From Pseudomonadota bacterium (lineage in GTDB: Bacteria; Pseudomonadota; Gammaproteobacteria; Steroidobacterales; Steroidobacteraceae): DNA of 64,000 nt. The position numbers and the translations under genes were made by a program. Below, in pieces: positions 9,544-17,727 of the stretch; position 1 is the first letter of the stretch, and each line of letters starts with the position of its first letter. Where the stretch lies: assembly GCA_018241445.1 (NCBI GenBank), contig JAFEDT010000004.1, positions 248,001 to 312,000 of the forward strand, read 5' to 3'. The notes beneath the pieces were generated by a model that searched no databases, was not told the origin of the DNA, and saw only the letters and a program-made list of their open reading frames with translations.

Positions 9544-10851
9544 TCAGCTGCGAGCCATCAGGGCTTCGATCTGGTCGGGATCTTTCGGCGCGCGCGCCGT
9601 CAGAACCTGGGCGCCGGTGCGGGTAACCACCACGTCGTCCTCGATGCGGATGCCGATGTTGCGCAGGCGCCGCGGCACGCCACGCGCACCGGCCGGCAGG
9701 TAGATGCCCGGTTCGACGGTCAACACCATACCCGGCTCCAGAACCCGCCACTCCTCCCCGATCCGGTAGTCGCCCACGTCGTGCACGTCCATCCCGAGCC
9801 AGTGACCGGTGCGATGCATGAAGAATCGCCGGTAAGCCCCGTCGCGGATCAGCGCCGGCAGCCGGCCCTTCAGCAGACCGAGCCTGACCAGCCCCTGGGT
9901 GATGACCCGTACCGCGGCTTCGTGCGGCTGGTTCCAGTGGTTGCCGGGGCGCACCGCCGCAATGGCGGCTTGGTTGGCCTCCAGCACGATATCGTAGACC
10001 GCACGCTGCTCCGCGCTGAAGCGCCCGCTCACCGGGATGGTGCGCGTGATGTCCGAGGCATAGCACTGGACCTCGCAGCCGGCATCCACCAGCAGCAGGT
10101 CGCCGCTGCGCAGCGGCTGGTCGTTGTCGCGGTAGTGCAGAATGCAGCTGTTGGCGCCACCACCGACGATCGGATGATAGGAGATATCGGCATTGTGGCT
10201 GCGGAACTCGTGCAGCAGCTCCGCCATCACCTGGTATTCGGTCAGGCCGGGGCGACAGAAGCGCATCACCCGCTGGTGCGCCTGTACGCCGATGCGCGCC
10301 GCGATGCGCATCAGCTCCAGTTCGCGGCGCGACTTGAACAGACGCATGTCATGCAGGATGTGGTCCAGCGCCACGAACTCCTGCGGCGGATGACGGCCGT
10401 TGCGGGCCTGGGTGCGCAGTCCGTTCACCCAGCCGACCACGCGCTGATCGAAGTCGGCGTAAGCACCCATGGTGTAGTAGACCCGCTCGCGGTTCTCCAG
10501 CAGGCCCGGCAGGATGTCGTCCAGGTCCGAGATCGGGAAAGCATCGTCAGCGCCATGGTCGCGCACCGCGCCGGCGGGCCCGGCGCGACGTCCGTCCCAG
10601 GTCTCGCGCGCCGGGTCACGCTCGCGCACGAACAGCACGTACTCCGCCTGCTCGCGGCCGGGAACCAGCACGGCCACCGCCTCCGGCTCGCCAAAGCCGG
10701 TCAGGTAGTGAAAATCGCTGTCCTGACGATAGGCGTACTCCACGTCGTTGTTGCGATGCCGGACCGGCGCGGCCGGCAGGATCGCGATGGAGTCGCGCCC
10801 CATCTGTCGCATGAGCTGGCGGCGGCGGCGCGCAAATTCATCCCTGGTCAT
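9544..10851 (-). CDS. pepP: Xaa-Pro aminopeptidase P (M24B)
   Basis: Dimanganese aminopeptidase removing N-terminal residues preceding proline. It is 435 residues, as in E. coli. The N-terminal creatinase-like domain includes NNDVEYAYRQDSDFHYLTGF. Metal ligands are visible in VDAGCEVQCYASDITRTIP (two Asp), HRTGHWLGMDVHDVG (His), EPGIYLP (Glu) and RIEDDVVV (Glu). The ATG at 10851 (MTRDEFARRR) is the family start; the frame continues upstream over ygfB without homology. Part of ygfB-pepP-ubiH-ubiI. Confidence 0.95.
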   Translation of the reverse strand: MTRDEFARRRRQLMRQMGRDSIAILPAAPVRHRNNDVEYAYRQDSDFHYLTGFGEPEAVAVLVPGREQAEYVLFVRERDPARETWDGRRAGPAGAVRDHGADDAFPISDLDDILPGLLENRERVYYTMGAYADFDQRVVGWVNGLRTQARNGRHPPQEFVALDHILHDMRLFKSRRELELMRIAARIGVQAHQRVMRFCRPGLTEYQVMAELLHEFRSHNADISYHPIVGGGANSCILHYRDNDQPLRSGDLLLVDAGCEVQCYASDITRTIPVSGRFSAEQRAVYDIVLEANQAAIAAVRPGNHWNQPHEAAVRVITQGLVRLGLLKGRLPALIRDGAYRRFFMHRTGHWLGMDVHDVGDYRIGEEWRVLEPGMVLTVEPGIYLPAGARGVPRRLRNIGIRIEDDVVVTRTGAQVLTARAPKDPDQIEALMARS

Positions 10852-10873
10852 GTCAATGCCAGTGCCGGCTGCG

Positions 10874-11434
10874 TCAGTGCAGTCCCGCGGTGGGCGCGGG
10901 GACAGTGCGCCGTGCACCACCCAGCTCCTCGAACAACAATTGCGTGCCCACGCGGACGAACTCCACCAGCTCGGCGTAGGCCGACTCGTTGGCTTCCTCA
11001 TCCTGCTCCGGGTCGACGGCGGCGCGCGTGATCTCGAGGAAGTCGCGCACCACCTCGCCGGCCTCCCCGGGCAACGCACCGGCATCGCCGATGCCACCGG
11101 TCCCCAGACCGTAGAGGAATCCCTGGCTCCACAGGGCCAGTGCCGCGGCGCGCTCGGCGATCGGCCGGGTGTCCTCGGGCAACAGCAGTCTCAGTTCCAT
11201 GTCCGGCTCCCGCAATGCGCCCGCGGTGGCCTCGTACAGCTCCCGCAGCATGGCGGTGGCCTCGGACGCCGGCGCACCCTCCTGCGGCAGGATCTCCCGC
11301 AGCCAGTCCTGCAGCTGGTAGGCGGCCGCGCCGCACAGACCCCCGGCGAGTGTGCCATGGGCCTCGGCGGCATCCACGAGGGAGTGTTGCTGCCGCAGCA
11401 GGTCCTGGATGTTCTGGTAGTCGGTGGCGGTCAT
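10874..11434 (-). CDS. ygfB: YgfB/YecA (UPF0149) family protein
   Basis: Helical protein of 186 residues. Features typical of the family are SLVDAAEAHGTLAGGLCG near the N-terminus, WSQGFLYGLG in the middle and an acidic C-terminal part (DPEQDEEANESAYAELVEFVRVG). YgfB in Pseudomonas modulates beta-lactamase expression through other regulators; whether this applies here is unknown. First gene of ygfB-pepP-ubiH-ubiI; a TATAAT-like box lies just upstream near 11451, shared with divergent zapB-like/zapA. Confidence 0.88.
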   Translation of the reverse strand: MTATDYQNIQDLLRQQHSLVDAAEAHGTLAGGLCGAAAYQLQDWLREILPQEGAPASEATAMLRELYEATAGALREPDMELRLLLPEDTRPIAERAAALALWSQGFLYGLGTGGIGDAGALPGEAGEVVRDFLEITRAAVDPEQDEEANESAYAELVEFVRVGTQLLFEELGGARRTVPAPTAGLH

Positions 11435-11493
11435 GGCGATCCTGGTCCCATTATAATTGACCGTATCGAGAACGCGGCTCTATAGTCCCTGAC

Positions 11494-11724
11494 ATGAGCG
11501 AAACCGCAAAAACGCAGCTCGAACAGGAGCTGACACGCCTGGGGAAACGGGTCGACGAGCTGATCGCGTTACTCACGCAGCTGCGCGAGGAGAACCGCGC
11601 GCTGCGCACCCGCCACGAGTCGCTGTCCGGGGAACGCGCCACGCTGCTGCAGCGTAACGAGCAGGTGCGCACGCGGGTGGAAGCCATGATCGGGCGCCTG
11701 AAGACGCTGGAGCACGGCACATGA
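11494..11724 (+). CDS. TIGR02449/ZapB-like coiled-coil protein
   Basis: 76-residue almost continuous coiled coil (heptads through LEQELTRLGKRVDELIALL and ALRTRHESLSGERATLLQ). A small coiled-coil gene directly ahead of zapA is common in gammaproteobacteria and is annotated as TIGR02449; a role in Z-ring organisation is inferred from position. It overlaps zapA by 4 bp (ATGA). A TATAGT box at 11481-11486 sits 7 nt before the ATG, so the operon may begin with a leaderless message. Confidence 0.82.
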   Translation: MSETAKTQLEQELTRLGKRVDELIALLTQLREENRALRTRHESLSGERATLLQRNEQVRTRVEAMIGRLKTLEHGT

Positions 11725-12038
11725 CCCAGCAGGAAGCCGCGCGGGTCAGCGTGCGCATCATGGAGAAGGAATACGTCGTCTCCTGCCCCTACGAGGAGCG
11801 CGCCGCCCTGCTGGATGCCGCGGAATTCCTCAATGTCCGCATGCGTGAGATCCGCGAGAGCGGCAAAGTTGTGGGCATGGACCGCATTGCGGTCATGGCC
11901 GCGCTCAACCTCGCGCACGAATACCTCAAGACCCGCGATCGCGAGACCCGCGTCGATTCCGGGGTCGGCCATCGCGTACGCGCGCTGCGTGAGCGCGTCG
12001 AGGGTGCGCTGGAAAAGGGTCAGCAGCTGGAACTGTAG
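11721..12038 (+). CDS. zapA: Cell division protein ZapA
   Basis: 105-residue FtsZ-binding protein that bundles FtsZ filaments at the Z-ring. The N-terminal beta-rich domain VSVRIMEKEYVVSCPYEERAALLDAAEFLN is followed by MDRIAVMAALNLAHEYL and a C-terminal coiled coil. The zapA-ssrS-ygfA order is the canonical gammaproteobacterial arrangement. Confidence 0.94.
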   Translation: MTQQEAARVSVRIMEKEYVVSCPYEERAALLDAAEFLNVRMREIRESGKVVGMDRIAVMAALNLAHEYLKTRDRETRVDSGVGHRVRALRERVEGALEKGQQLEL

Positions 12039-12084
12039 CTCACACGCTAAGCACATCGTGCGCGCTTGGTGTACAGTAAATGCC

Positions 12085-12275
12085 GCGTCGCCTGCGGTGT
12101 TCGACAAGCGGATCGGGTTACCTCGGACCCTAATTGAAACACCCACGGGACTTAAGGGTTTGCGCGCAGCATTGTGCAAGTCCGCCCCGGAGCGGAAAGC
12201 CTTACCTGCCGTAGCCCGTCCCACTTGTTGCTCCGGTTCGAGAGCAACGATCCGCACCGGCACCGGCGGGTGACG
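12085..12275 (+). ncRNA. ssrS: 6S RNA
   Basis: Regulator of sigma70 RNA polymerase. Position between zapA and ygfA is diagnostic. A -10 TACAGT (12072-12077) sets the 5' end near 12085. The terminal stem pairs GTCGCCTGCGGTG (5') with CACCGGCGGGTGAC (3', ending about 12274). The conserved strand TGTTCGACAAGCGG follows the 5' arm, and the central bulge is delimited by GTCCGCC...GGAGCGGAAAGCC. Length about 190 nt is typical. Exact ends are inferred from the pairing. Confidence 0.9.
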
Positions 12276-12881
12276 TCTTCCCCTTACACCATCAGCGCCA
12301 CCCGCAAGGCCTTGCGGGCGGCGCTGCTGTCGCAGCGGCGCTCGCTCGGCCCAGCGCAGCGCGCCGCCGCCGCGCGACAGGTGGCCCGGACCATCGATAC
12401 CGTGCTGCATCTGCGCTCGCAGTGGCGCCTTGCGGTGTACGCCCCGGTGCCCGGCGAGCTGGACACCACGCCGCTGATCGAACTGGCGCGCCGGCGCGGC
12501 TGCACCCTCTACCTGCCGCGTATCGACCGACGCCGCCTGTCGCGCCGCATGCGCTTCGTCGCCATGACGGGGCCGATGCGCCGTAATCGCCTCGGTATCG
12601 CTGAACCGGTGACGGCCCGTTCGCTGGGAGCGCGCTGGCTGGACGTGGTCGTTCTGCCGCTGGTGGGTTTCGATGCCACCGGCCTGCGGCTCGGCAGCGG
12701 TGGCGGTTACTACGATCGGGCATTCGCGTTCCGCCACAACCGCAAGGCCTGGCGCGGCCCGCTGCTCGTGGGCATCGCCTATGCCTGCCAGCAGATCGAA
12801 CGCATCACCGCGGCCGACCATGATGTGCGCATGGACCTGGTCGTGACGGAGAAGGAGATCGTGCGATGCGCTACTGGCTGA
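12270..12881 (+). CDS. ygfA: 5-formyltetrahydrofolate cyclo-ligase
   Basis: ATP-dependent conversion of 5-formyl-THF to 5,10-methenyl-THF, about 203 residues. Family motifs are the N-terminal RKALRAALLSQRRSL, the substrate region VYAPVPGELDTTPLIELA, and the C-terminal VLPLVGFDATGLRLGSGGGYYDRAF. The GTG at 12270 fits the family N-terminus and lies within the 3' strand of the 6S RNA terminal stem. The frame is open further upstream (to 12174) but that part is 6S RNA. YgfA downstream of 6S RNA is conserved. Confidence 0.9.
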   Translation: MTSSPYTISATRKALRAALLSQRRSLGPAQRAAAARQVARTIDTVLHLRSQWRLAVYAPVPGELDTTPLIELARRRGCTLYLPRIDRRRLSRRMRFVAMTGPMRRNRLGIAEPVTARSLGARWLDVVVLPLVGFDATGLRLGSGGGYYDRAFAFRHNRKAWRGPLLVGIAYACQQIERITAADHDVRMDLVVTEKEIVRCATG

Positions 12882-13330
12882 TGAAGACCGAGCCGACCAC
12901 CTTCAGCGTCGAGGACCTGGCGGCCGCCCCGCGGCGCACCACCGGCTGGGACGGGGTGCGCAATTACCAGGCGCGCAACATGCTGCGCGACCAGATGAAA
13001 CGCGGCGATGAGGCGTTTCTCTACTATTCCAGCACCGAGGTTCCGGGCATCGTGGCCACGATGCGGGTGGTGCGCGAGGGCTATCCGGACCCGACCGCAT
13101 TCGATCGCAAGGACCATCACTACGACCCGGACAGCAGGCGCGACGACCCGCGCTGGTTCATGATCGACGTGCAGCTGAAGCGCCGGCTGAAACGCGTGAT
13201 TCCCCTGAGTGAACTGCGCGCGCACGCGGGCCGGGAGCTGCGCGGCATGGCGCTGCTGCGCCCGGGGAACCGACTGTCGGTCACGCCGGTGAGCGAGCAG
13301 GAGTGGCAGTTCATCCTCGCTCTCGAGTAG
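12866..13330 (+). CDS. EVE-domain protein
   Basis: 154-residue EVE (PUA-like) domain protein, a fold that binds modified bases. Family signature: MRYWLMKTEP at the N-terminus, TTGWDGVRNYQARNMLRDQM, GDEAFLYYSS and PGIVATMRVVREGYPD. It overlaps ygfA by 16 bp. Position next to ygfA/6S RNA is the usual housekeeping location of this family (YqfB-like), so a defence role as a modification sensor need not be assumed. Confidence 0.88.
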   Translation: MRYWLMKTEPTTFSVEDLAAAPRRTTGWDGVRNYQARNMLRDQMKRGDEAFLYYSSTEVPGIVATMRVVREGYPDPTAFDRKDHHYDPDSRRDDPRWFMIDVQLKRRLKRVIPLSELRAHAGRELRGMALLRPGNRLSVTPVSEQEWQFILALE

Positions 13331-13366
13331 CGAGCGCCGTGGCGCATAGCACACTTCGCTCGCTCC

Positions 13367-13398
13367 TTGCTTGTAATTTCAATTCGCGTGTATATACT
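13367..13398 (+). promoter_or_regulatory. Promoter of the lysine-rich micro-ORF
   Basis: A -35 TTGCTT (13367-13372) precedes an AT-rich spacer and overlapping -10 candidates TATATA (13391-13396, 18-bp spacer) or TATACT (13393-13398). It is one of the clearest sigma70-type promoters in the window. Confidence 0.65.
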
Positions 13399-13436
13399 CG
13401 GTCCCCGGACTAACCCGTTAACTCTGGAGAGCCAAC

Positions 13437-13487
13437 ATGGCGAAGGCAAAGAAGAAGGCCAAGAAGAAAGCTGCTAAGAAGAAGTAG
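13437..13487 (+). CDS. 16-residue lysine/alanine peptide
   Basis: ATG-to-TAG frame of 17 codons encoding MAKAKKKAKKKAAKKK: ten lysines, five alanines and the initiator Met. TGGAGAG lies 8-14 nt upstream of the ATG, a promoter lies 40-70 bp upstream, and two strong hairpins follow the stop. Composition resembles histone H1-like or AlgP-like Lys-Ala tails, so nucleic-acid binding is conceivable, but no function is assigned. It could also be a leader or regulatory peptide, or a poly-Lys-rich product binding RNA. The combination of own promoter, RBS and terminator-like hairpins makes expression likely. Confidence 0.6.
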   Translation: MAKAKKKAKKKAAKKK

Positions 13488-13495
13488 TGGCCTTA

Positions 13496-13566
13496 ACTCG
13501 GCGGTCGCGTAAGCGATCGCCGAGTCGGTTTCGAAGACTGTGCCCGCTGCCAATGCGGGCACAGTC
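13496..13566 (+). terminator. Two consecutive hairpins after the micro-ORF
   Basis: First stem: ACTCGGCGGTCGC/GCGATCGCCGAGT (13496-13525, 13 bp, one wobble, GTAA loop). Second stem: GACTGTGCCCGC/GCGGGCACAGTC (13536-13566, 12 bp perfect, 7-nt loop) followed by GTTTC. U-tracts are short, so termination is plausible but not certain; they also form the leader of rpiA. Confidence 0.6.
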
Positions 13567-13577
13567 GTTTCTGGGGG

Positions 13578-14246
13578 ATGGCAATGACGCAGTCGCGCAC
13601 TGAAGAAAACAAGCGGCGCGCCGCGCAGGCGGCACTGGCCGAGGTGCGGCAGGGCGCGATCCTGGGGGTGGGGACGGGATCCACCGTGAACTGCTTCATC
13701 GATGCGCTCATCCAGCACCCGGGTCTCGTGCGCCACGCAGTCTCCAGCTCCGAGGCCAGCACCGCACGTCTCGGCGCGGCCGGCATCGAGGTGGTGGACC
13801 TGAACCAGGTCAGCGGCCTCGATCTGTATATCGACGGGGCGGATGAGGCCGACCCGGGCCGCCGCCTCATCAAGGGCGGCGGCGGCGCGCTGACCCGCGA
13901 GAAGATCGTGGCGGCGGCGGCGCGGCGCTTCGTGTGCATCGTGGACGAGAGCAAGCTGGTGCCAGTGCTGGGGCGGTTCCCGTTGCCGGTCGAGGTGATT
14001 CCGATGGCGCGCAACCTGGTGGCGCGCGAACTGCGCTCGCGCGGCGGCCGGCCGGTGTGGCGCCAGGGCTTCGTCACCGACAATGGCAATCAAATCCTGG
14101 ACGTTCACGATCTCACGATCAGCGACCCATTGCGCCTGGAGGCTGACCTCAACCAGCTTGTGGGGGTGGTGACGGTGGGACTGTTCGCTGCCCGGCCGGC
14201 CGATGTGCTGCTGATCGGCAGCGACCGGGGCGTGCAAAAGCGCTGA
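13578..14246 (+). CDS. rpiA: Ribose-5-phosphate isomerase A
   Basis: Interconverts ribose-5-P and ribulose-5-P in the pentose phosphate pathway; 222 residues, normal. Motifs: [15 protein letters not shown] (phosphate loop), [18 protein letters not shown] and [17 protein letters not shown], with catalytic Asp/Glu/Lys. Two ATGs (13578 and 13584) are possible. A 7-bp GC hairpin (CGGCCCG/CGGGCCG, 14258-14277) follows the stop. Confidence 0.95.
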   Translation: MAMTQSRTEENKRRAAQAALAEVRQGAILGVGTGSTVNCFIDALIQHPGLVRHAVSSSEASTARLGAAGIEVVDLNQVSGLDLYIDGADEADPGRRLIKGGGGALTREKIVAAAARRFVCIVDESKLVPVLGRFPLPVEVIPMARNLVARELRSRGGRPVWRQGFVTDNGNQILDVHDLTISDPLRLEADLNQLVGVVTVGLFAARPADVLLIGSDRGVQKR

Positions 14247-14405
14247 TCGGGCAGCGGCGGCCCGGTCCGGCGGGCCGTAACGGCGTTTCTTCACCGGATC
14301 ATCAGGGAATCTTCACGTCTCTTCACGTCCGCTTCATGCGCCCGGTGCGCGTGAGGCATAGCTTGCATGCGGCCTCTGGCATTCACTCAACCCTGGAGAA
14401 CCGCA

Positions 14406-14753
14406 ATGAACACCTTCAAATCGATCTGCACCTCCTTCGTCCCCGCCGCCGTGGTCACGCTGGGGCTGGCCGCAGCTGCCCACGCCGACAACGAGACACT
14501 GAGTGTGCGTGTGAACTACTCCGACCTGAACCTGTCCTCGAGCGCCGGCGCCAGCAAGCTCTATCAGCGGATCACGGCCGCCGCCCGCGAGGTCTGCCCG
14601 TACGACAGCCGCTCGATGGCCCAATACGAACACGCGAAGGCGTGCAAGCGCCAGGCCATCGATGAAGCCGTGGCCAAGGTGAACAGCCCGCTGCTGACCG
14701 CGGTGCACAATGGCGCCCGGGACACGACCCGAACCGCCATGTTGATCCGCTGA
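14406..14753 (+). CDS. UrcA-family exported protein (copy 1)
   Basis: 115-residue secreted protein. A signal peptide ends near AAAAHA-DN (about residue 28). The mature part has the UrcA signature: VRVNYSDLNLSSSAGASKLYQRITAAAREVC, a later ACKRQAIDEAVAKVNSPLL and a Cys pair likely disulphide-linked. ATG at 14406 is preceded by TGGAGA. UrcA proteins are common in sphingomonads and some gammaproteobacteria; function unknown. A paralogue lies at 17728, across a membrane-bound regulator. Confidence 0.85.
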   Translation: MNTFKSICTSFVPAAVVTLGLAAAAHADNETLSVRVNYSDLNLSSSAGASKLYQRITAAAREVCPYDSRSMAQYEHAKACKRQAIDEAVAKVNSPLLTAVHNGARDTTRTAMLIR

Positions 14754-14823
14754 GCAACCCATCGCCTGCCCGTGCGGGGGCCCATCGCCCCCGTGCGGCT
14801 GGGCAGTTTCCGGCAGACCGCGC

Positions 14824-17193
14824 ATGTTGCTCGCCTCGGGCGTACCATCGGGACAGACCGGGGCAGCCGAGGTCTATTTCCCGGTCCAGGCGCCGGGCAT
14901 GCCCAGAAGAACTCCTGAGCCGATCAGCCCTGACGAGCCGGGCTACCAGGTCGATGACCTGACCGTGGACACCGGCCAGCACCGGGTGCTGCGGGGCGCC
15001 GCCGAGATCCCCCTGCCGCCGCTGTCGTTCGAGCTGTTGCTGGCCCTGACTCGCGCCGCCCCCAGCCTGGTGACTTTCGACCAGCTCACCGAGCGGGTGT
15101 GGACGGGACTGGTGATTACACCGGAAACCATCACCCAGCGGGTGAAGCTGGTACGCACCGCACTGGGGGACGATCCGAACGCTCCGCGCTATATCGCCGG
15201 GGTGCGCGGCATGGGTTATCGCATGGTCGCGCCGGTGCGCCCGCTTGGTGAGCGGCGCCAGCGCGAAGCGGCGACGCCGTATTGGCAGAACGATGCCGCG
15301 CCGGTCGCCCGGCTTGCGCCAGCCACCTCCCCCGCGTCGGCCGCTGCGCCCGCAGCCACCGCTCAACCGGTGGCGGCCGCAACGGCGGCGCCGGCGGCCG
15401 TACAGCTGACGGATCTCCCCACGGCGCGCAGTCCGGGCGCAGTGGCCTGGTTTGGCAGCGCACTCGCGATTCTCGTGCTGCTCGCGCTGCCGTGGGCCGC
15501 GACGCGCTACCTGCGCAGCAGCCACGTACGCGAACCCGCATCCGTCGCTGCGGCCGCAGCGATGACCAGCTCGCTCGTGGTGGTGCAGCCGCCGCGCACC
15601 ATAGCGGTACTGCCACTGGTGGATGTCACCCCCGGGGATGGCAACGCTTACCTGGGCGAGGGGTTGGCGCAGGAACTGTCGGCCCGGCTGGCGCGGGTGC
15701 ACGGCCTGCGCGTGGCTTCGCGCACCTCCTCGGTGGCGCACAAGGACGCCGACGTGCGCACGATCGCGCTGACCCTCGGCGTGCGCCACATCCTCGAGGG
15801 CAGCGTCATGCGCCAGGGCGACCAGCTGCGGGTCACGGCGCAACTCGTGGACGCGGCCTCGGGCTACGACGTCTGGTCGCAGACCTACAATCGCACCTGG
15901 CAGGACCTGATTGCGATCCAGGATGACCTGGCGCGTTCGATCACCGGCGCCCTCAAGGTCGTGCTCAACAGCGACGCGACGCAGAACAACGGGTCAGTGC
16001 CGACGACCCGCGTCGAGGCCTTCGACCTGTACCTGGCGGGCCTGGCGAAGCTGCACGCCCCCGACAGCGGCAGCCAGCTGGGAGCGGCCGGCGAGAACTT
16101 CCGCCAGGCGCTCGCCATTGATCCGAATTTCGCGCTTGCCTGGTCAGGACTGTGCGAGCGCTACGCAGGCGGTTACGAGTTGACCCGGGATGCCGGGCTG
16201 GTGCCGCAGGCGGAGCAGGCATGCGCCCAGGCGTTGCGCCTCGACGGTACGCTGCGCGAAGTGAGCGCCGCCCTCGCTCACCTGTACCTCGTCAGCGGCC
16301 GCGACTCCCAGGCTGCCGGGTTGTACCGCGCAGCCATCAGGGACGACCCGGGCAATGCCGACGGTTACATGGGGCTCGGTGAGGCGCTCGCCGGGCAACG
16401 GCGCACGGCCGAAGCCGAACAGGCCTACCGCGCCGCCGTCGAGGCCGAGCCGACCTACTGGGGGGCACAGAACGCCCTTGCCAACTTCCTGCTGCAGCAG
16501 GGGCGCGCCGCCCAGGCCATTCCGCTGTATCGCCGTGCCACTGAGCTGGTCCCGGCCAGTGCGAAGGCCTGGAACAACCTGGGCGCGGCCTACCTCATGA
16601 CTGCAGCCTTTTCGCAGGCGCAGGCCACTTTCGAACATTCGCTGATGCTCGATCCGACGCGCAGCGCCTACTCCAACCTCGGCAGCGTGTATTACTACCT
16701 TGGCCGCTACGCCGACTCGGTGAGCATGTTCAGCCATGCAACCGAGCTCGCCGGCGAGGATCACCGGGTATGGGGCAACCTCGCCGATGCACGCTGGCAG
16801 CTCGCCGGCGAGCGCGAGCAGGCACGCCTCAACTATCACCACGCCAGCGAGCTGGCTCACCGCAGCCTCGGCGTGAATCCGCGCGACGCGCTGTCGTGGA
16901 TGCAGCTGGCCTACTACGACGCGCGCACCGGGGCCGACGCCGCGCAGGTGCGCAGCAGCGCCAGCCACGCGCTCGAACTCGGCGGGGACGACCCCTACGT
17001 GCACTACTACGCCGCACTGCTGGCGCTGGAGCGCCAGGACGCATCCGGCGCAATCGAGCAGCTGCGCCACGCAGTCGCTCTCGGCTACGACCCCCGGCTG
17101 ATCCGCGCCGCGCCTGACTTTTCGAACCTGCGGGGCGACCCGCGTTTCAAGCGCCTGATGGAAAGACCCACCGAAGGAGAACCCCATGCCTGA
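14824..17193 (+). CDS. CadC-like membrane regulator: winged helix - TM - TolB-like - TPR
   Basis: 789-residue one-component regulator. Residues about 41-137 form an OmpR/CadC winged helix (QHRVLRGAAEIPLPPLSFELL, TETITQRVKLVRTALGDD, GVRGMGYRM). An Ala/Pro linker precedes a TM helix near 208-226. The periplasmic part has a TolB/adenylate-cyclase-associated domain (IAVLPLVDVTPGDGNAYLGEGLAQELS, ILEGSVMRQGDQLRVTAQLVDA) and then multiple TPRs to the C-terminus. The start is uncertain: ATG at 14899 (MPRRTPEP) is also plausible. Flanked by UrcA genes and overlapping a hypothetical gene by 8 bp; these are candidate targets. Confidence 0.85.
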   Translation: MLLASGVPSGQTGAAEVYFPVQAPGMPRRTPEPISPDEPGYQVDDLTVDTGQHRVLRGAAEIPLPPLSFELLLALTRAAPSLVTFDQLTERVWTGLVITPETITQRVKLVRTALGDDPNAPRYIAGVRGMGYRMVAPVRPLGERRQREAATPYWQNDAAPVARLAPATSPASAAAPAATAQPVAAATAAPAAVQLTDLPTARSPGAVAWFGSALAILVLLALPWAATRYLRSSHVREPASVAAAAAMTSSLVVVQPPRTIAVLPLVDVTPGDGNAYLGEGLAQELSARLARVHGLRVASRTSSVAHKDADVRTIALTLGVRHILEGSVMRQGDQLRVTAQLVDAASGYDVWSQTYNRTWQDLIAIQDDLARSITGALKVVLNSDATQNNGSVPTTRVEAFDLYLAGLAKLHAPDSGSQLGAAGENFRQALAIDPNFALAWSGLCERYAGGYELTRDAGLVPQAEQACAQALRLDGTLREVSAALAHLYLVSGRDSQAAGLYRAAIRDDPGNADGYMGLGEALAGQRRTAEAEQAYRAAVEAEPTYWGAQNALANFLLQQGRAAQAIPLYRRATELVPASAKAWNNLGAAYLMTAAFSQAQATFEHSLMLDPTRSAYSNLGSVYYYLGRYADSVSMFSHATELAGEDHRVWGNLADARWQLAGEREQARLNYHHASELAHRSLGVNPRDALSWMQLAYYDARTGADAAQVRSSASHALELGGDDPYVHYYAALLALERQDASGAIEQLRHAVALGYDPRLIRAAPDFSNLRGDPRFKRLMERPTEGEPHA

Positions 17194-17614
17194 GTTACCG
17201 AGGACAGATGGTCCCAAGAGCACCCCGGGGAGCCATTGGCCTAAGCTGCCCGAAGACGACGAGAGCCTGGCGGCGCTGGCCGCACCGTTCGTGTATGTGC
17301 GCCCCGACGCGCCGTGGCACGTCGACATCTACGGCCACAACGGCAGCATCTGGGCGGAGCCCAACGGCGGGTCGATGCGCGTCAATGCCGGTACCCCCCT
17401 GCACTTCACCGGCCCGGTACCGTTCACCCTGACGTTCGTGCAGCTTGGCGGTACCCGCGAGCCGATTCCTGACGCCGTCGCCAAGGGCAGCGGCAACCGC
17501 TGGGAGGCTCGCGTCGAACCGCTCAAGTGCGGGCCCCTGGCACCATTCTACAAGTACACGATCACCACGGCTGACGGTCTGCAGCTTGACCCGATCGTGA
17601 TCGTCGACAAGTAG
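17186..17614 (+). CDS. Hypothetical protein, all-beta
   Basis: 142-residue soluble protein without signal peptide, overlapping the end of the regulator gene by 8 bp and so probably co-translated. Beta-rich core: VDIYGHNGSIWAEPNG, PLHFTGPVPFTLTFVQLGG, PFYKYTITTADGLQLDPIVIV. I do not recognise the family. Tight coupling to the CadC-like regulator suggests a functional link. Confidence 0.7.
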   Translation: MPELPRTDGPKSTPGSHWPKLPEDDESLAALAAPFVYVRPDAPWHVDIYGHNGSIWAEPNGGSMRVNAGTPLHFTGPVPFTLTFVQLGGTREPIPDAVAKGSGNRWEARVEPLKCGPLAPFYKYTITTADGLQLDPIVIVDK

Positions 17615-17727
17615 CCTGCGCGGGCGGACAGGTGCGGGGCGCGGCGGGGCGCCCGTGTGGAGCTTTTTACCTTTCGCGTGCCCGGGACATCCAATGGCTG
17701 TACCCAACCGCCACTGGAGAGAATCCC

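Noticed and set aside
14572..15843. 423-codon minus-strand frame
   Set aside because: Antisense to urcA copy 1 and the CadC-like regulator; composition is that of a shadow frame.
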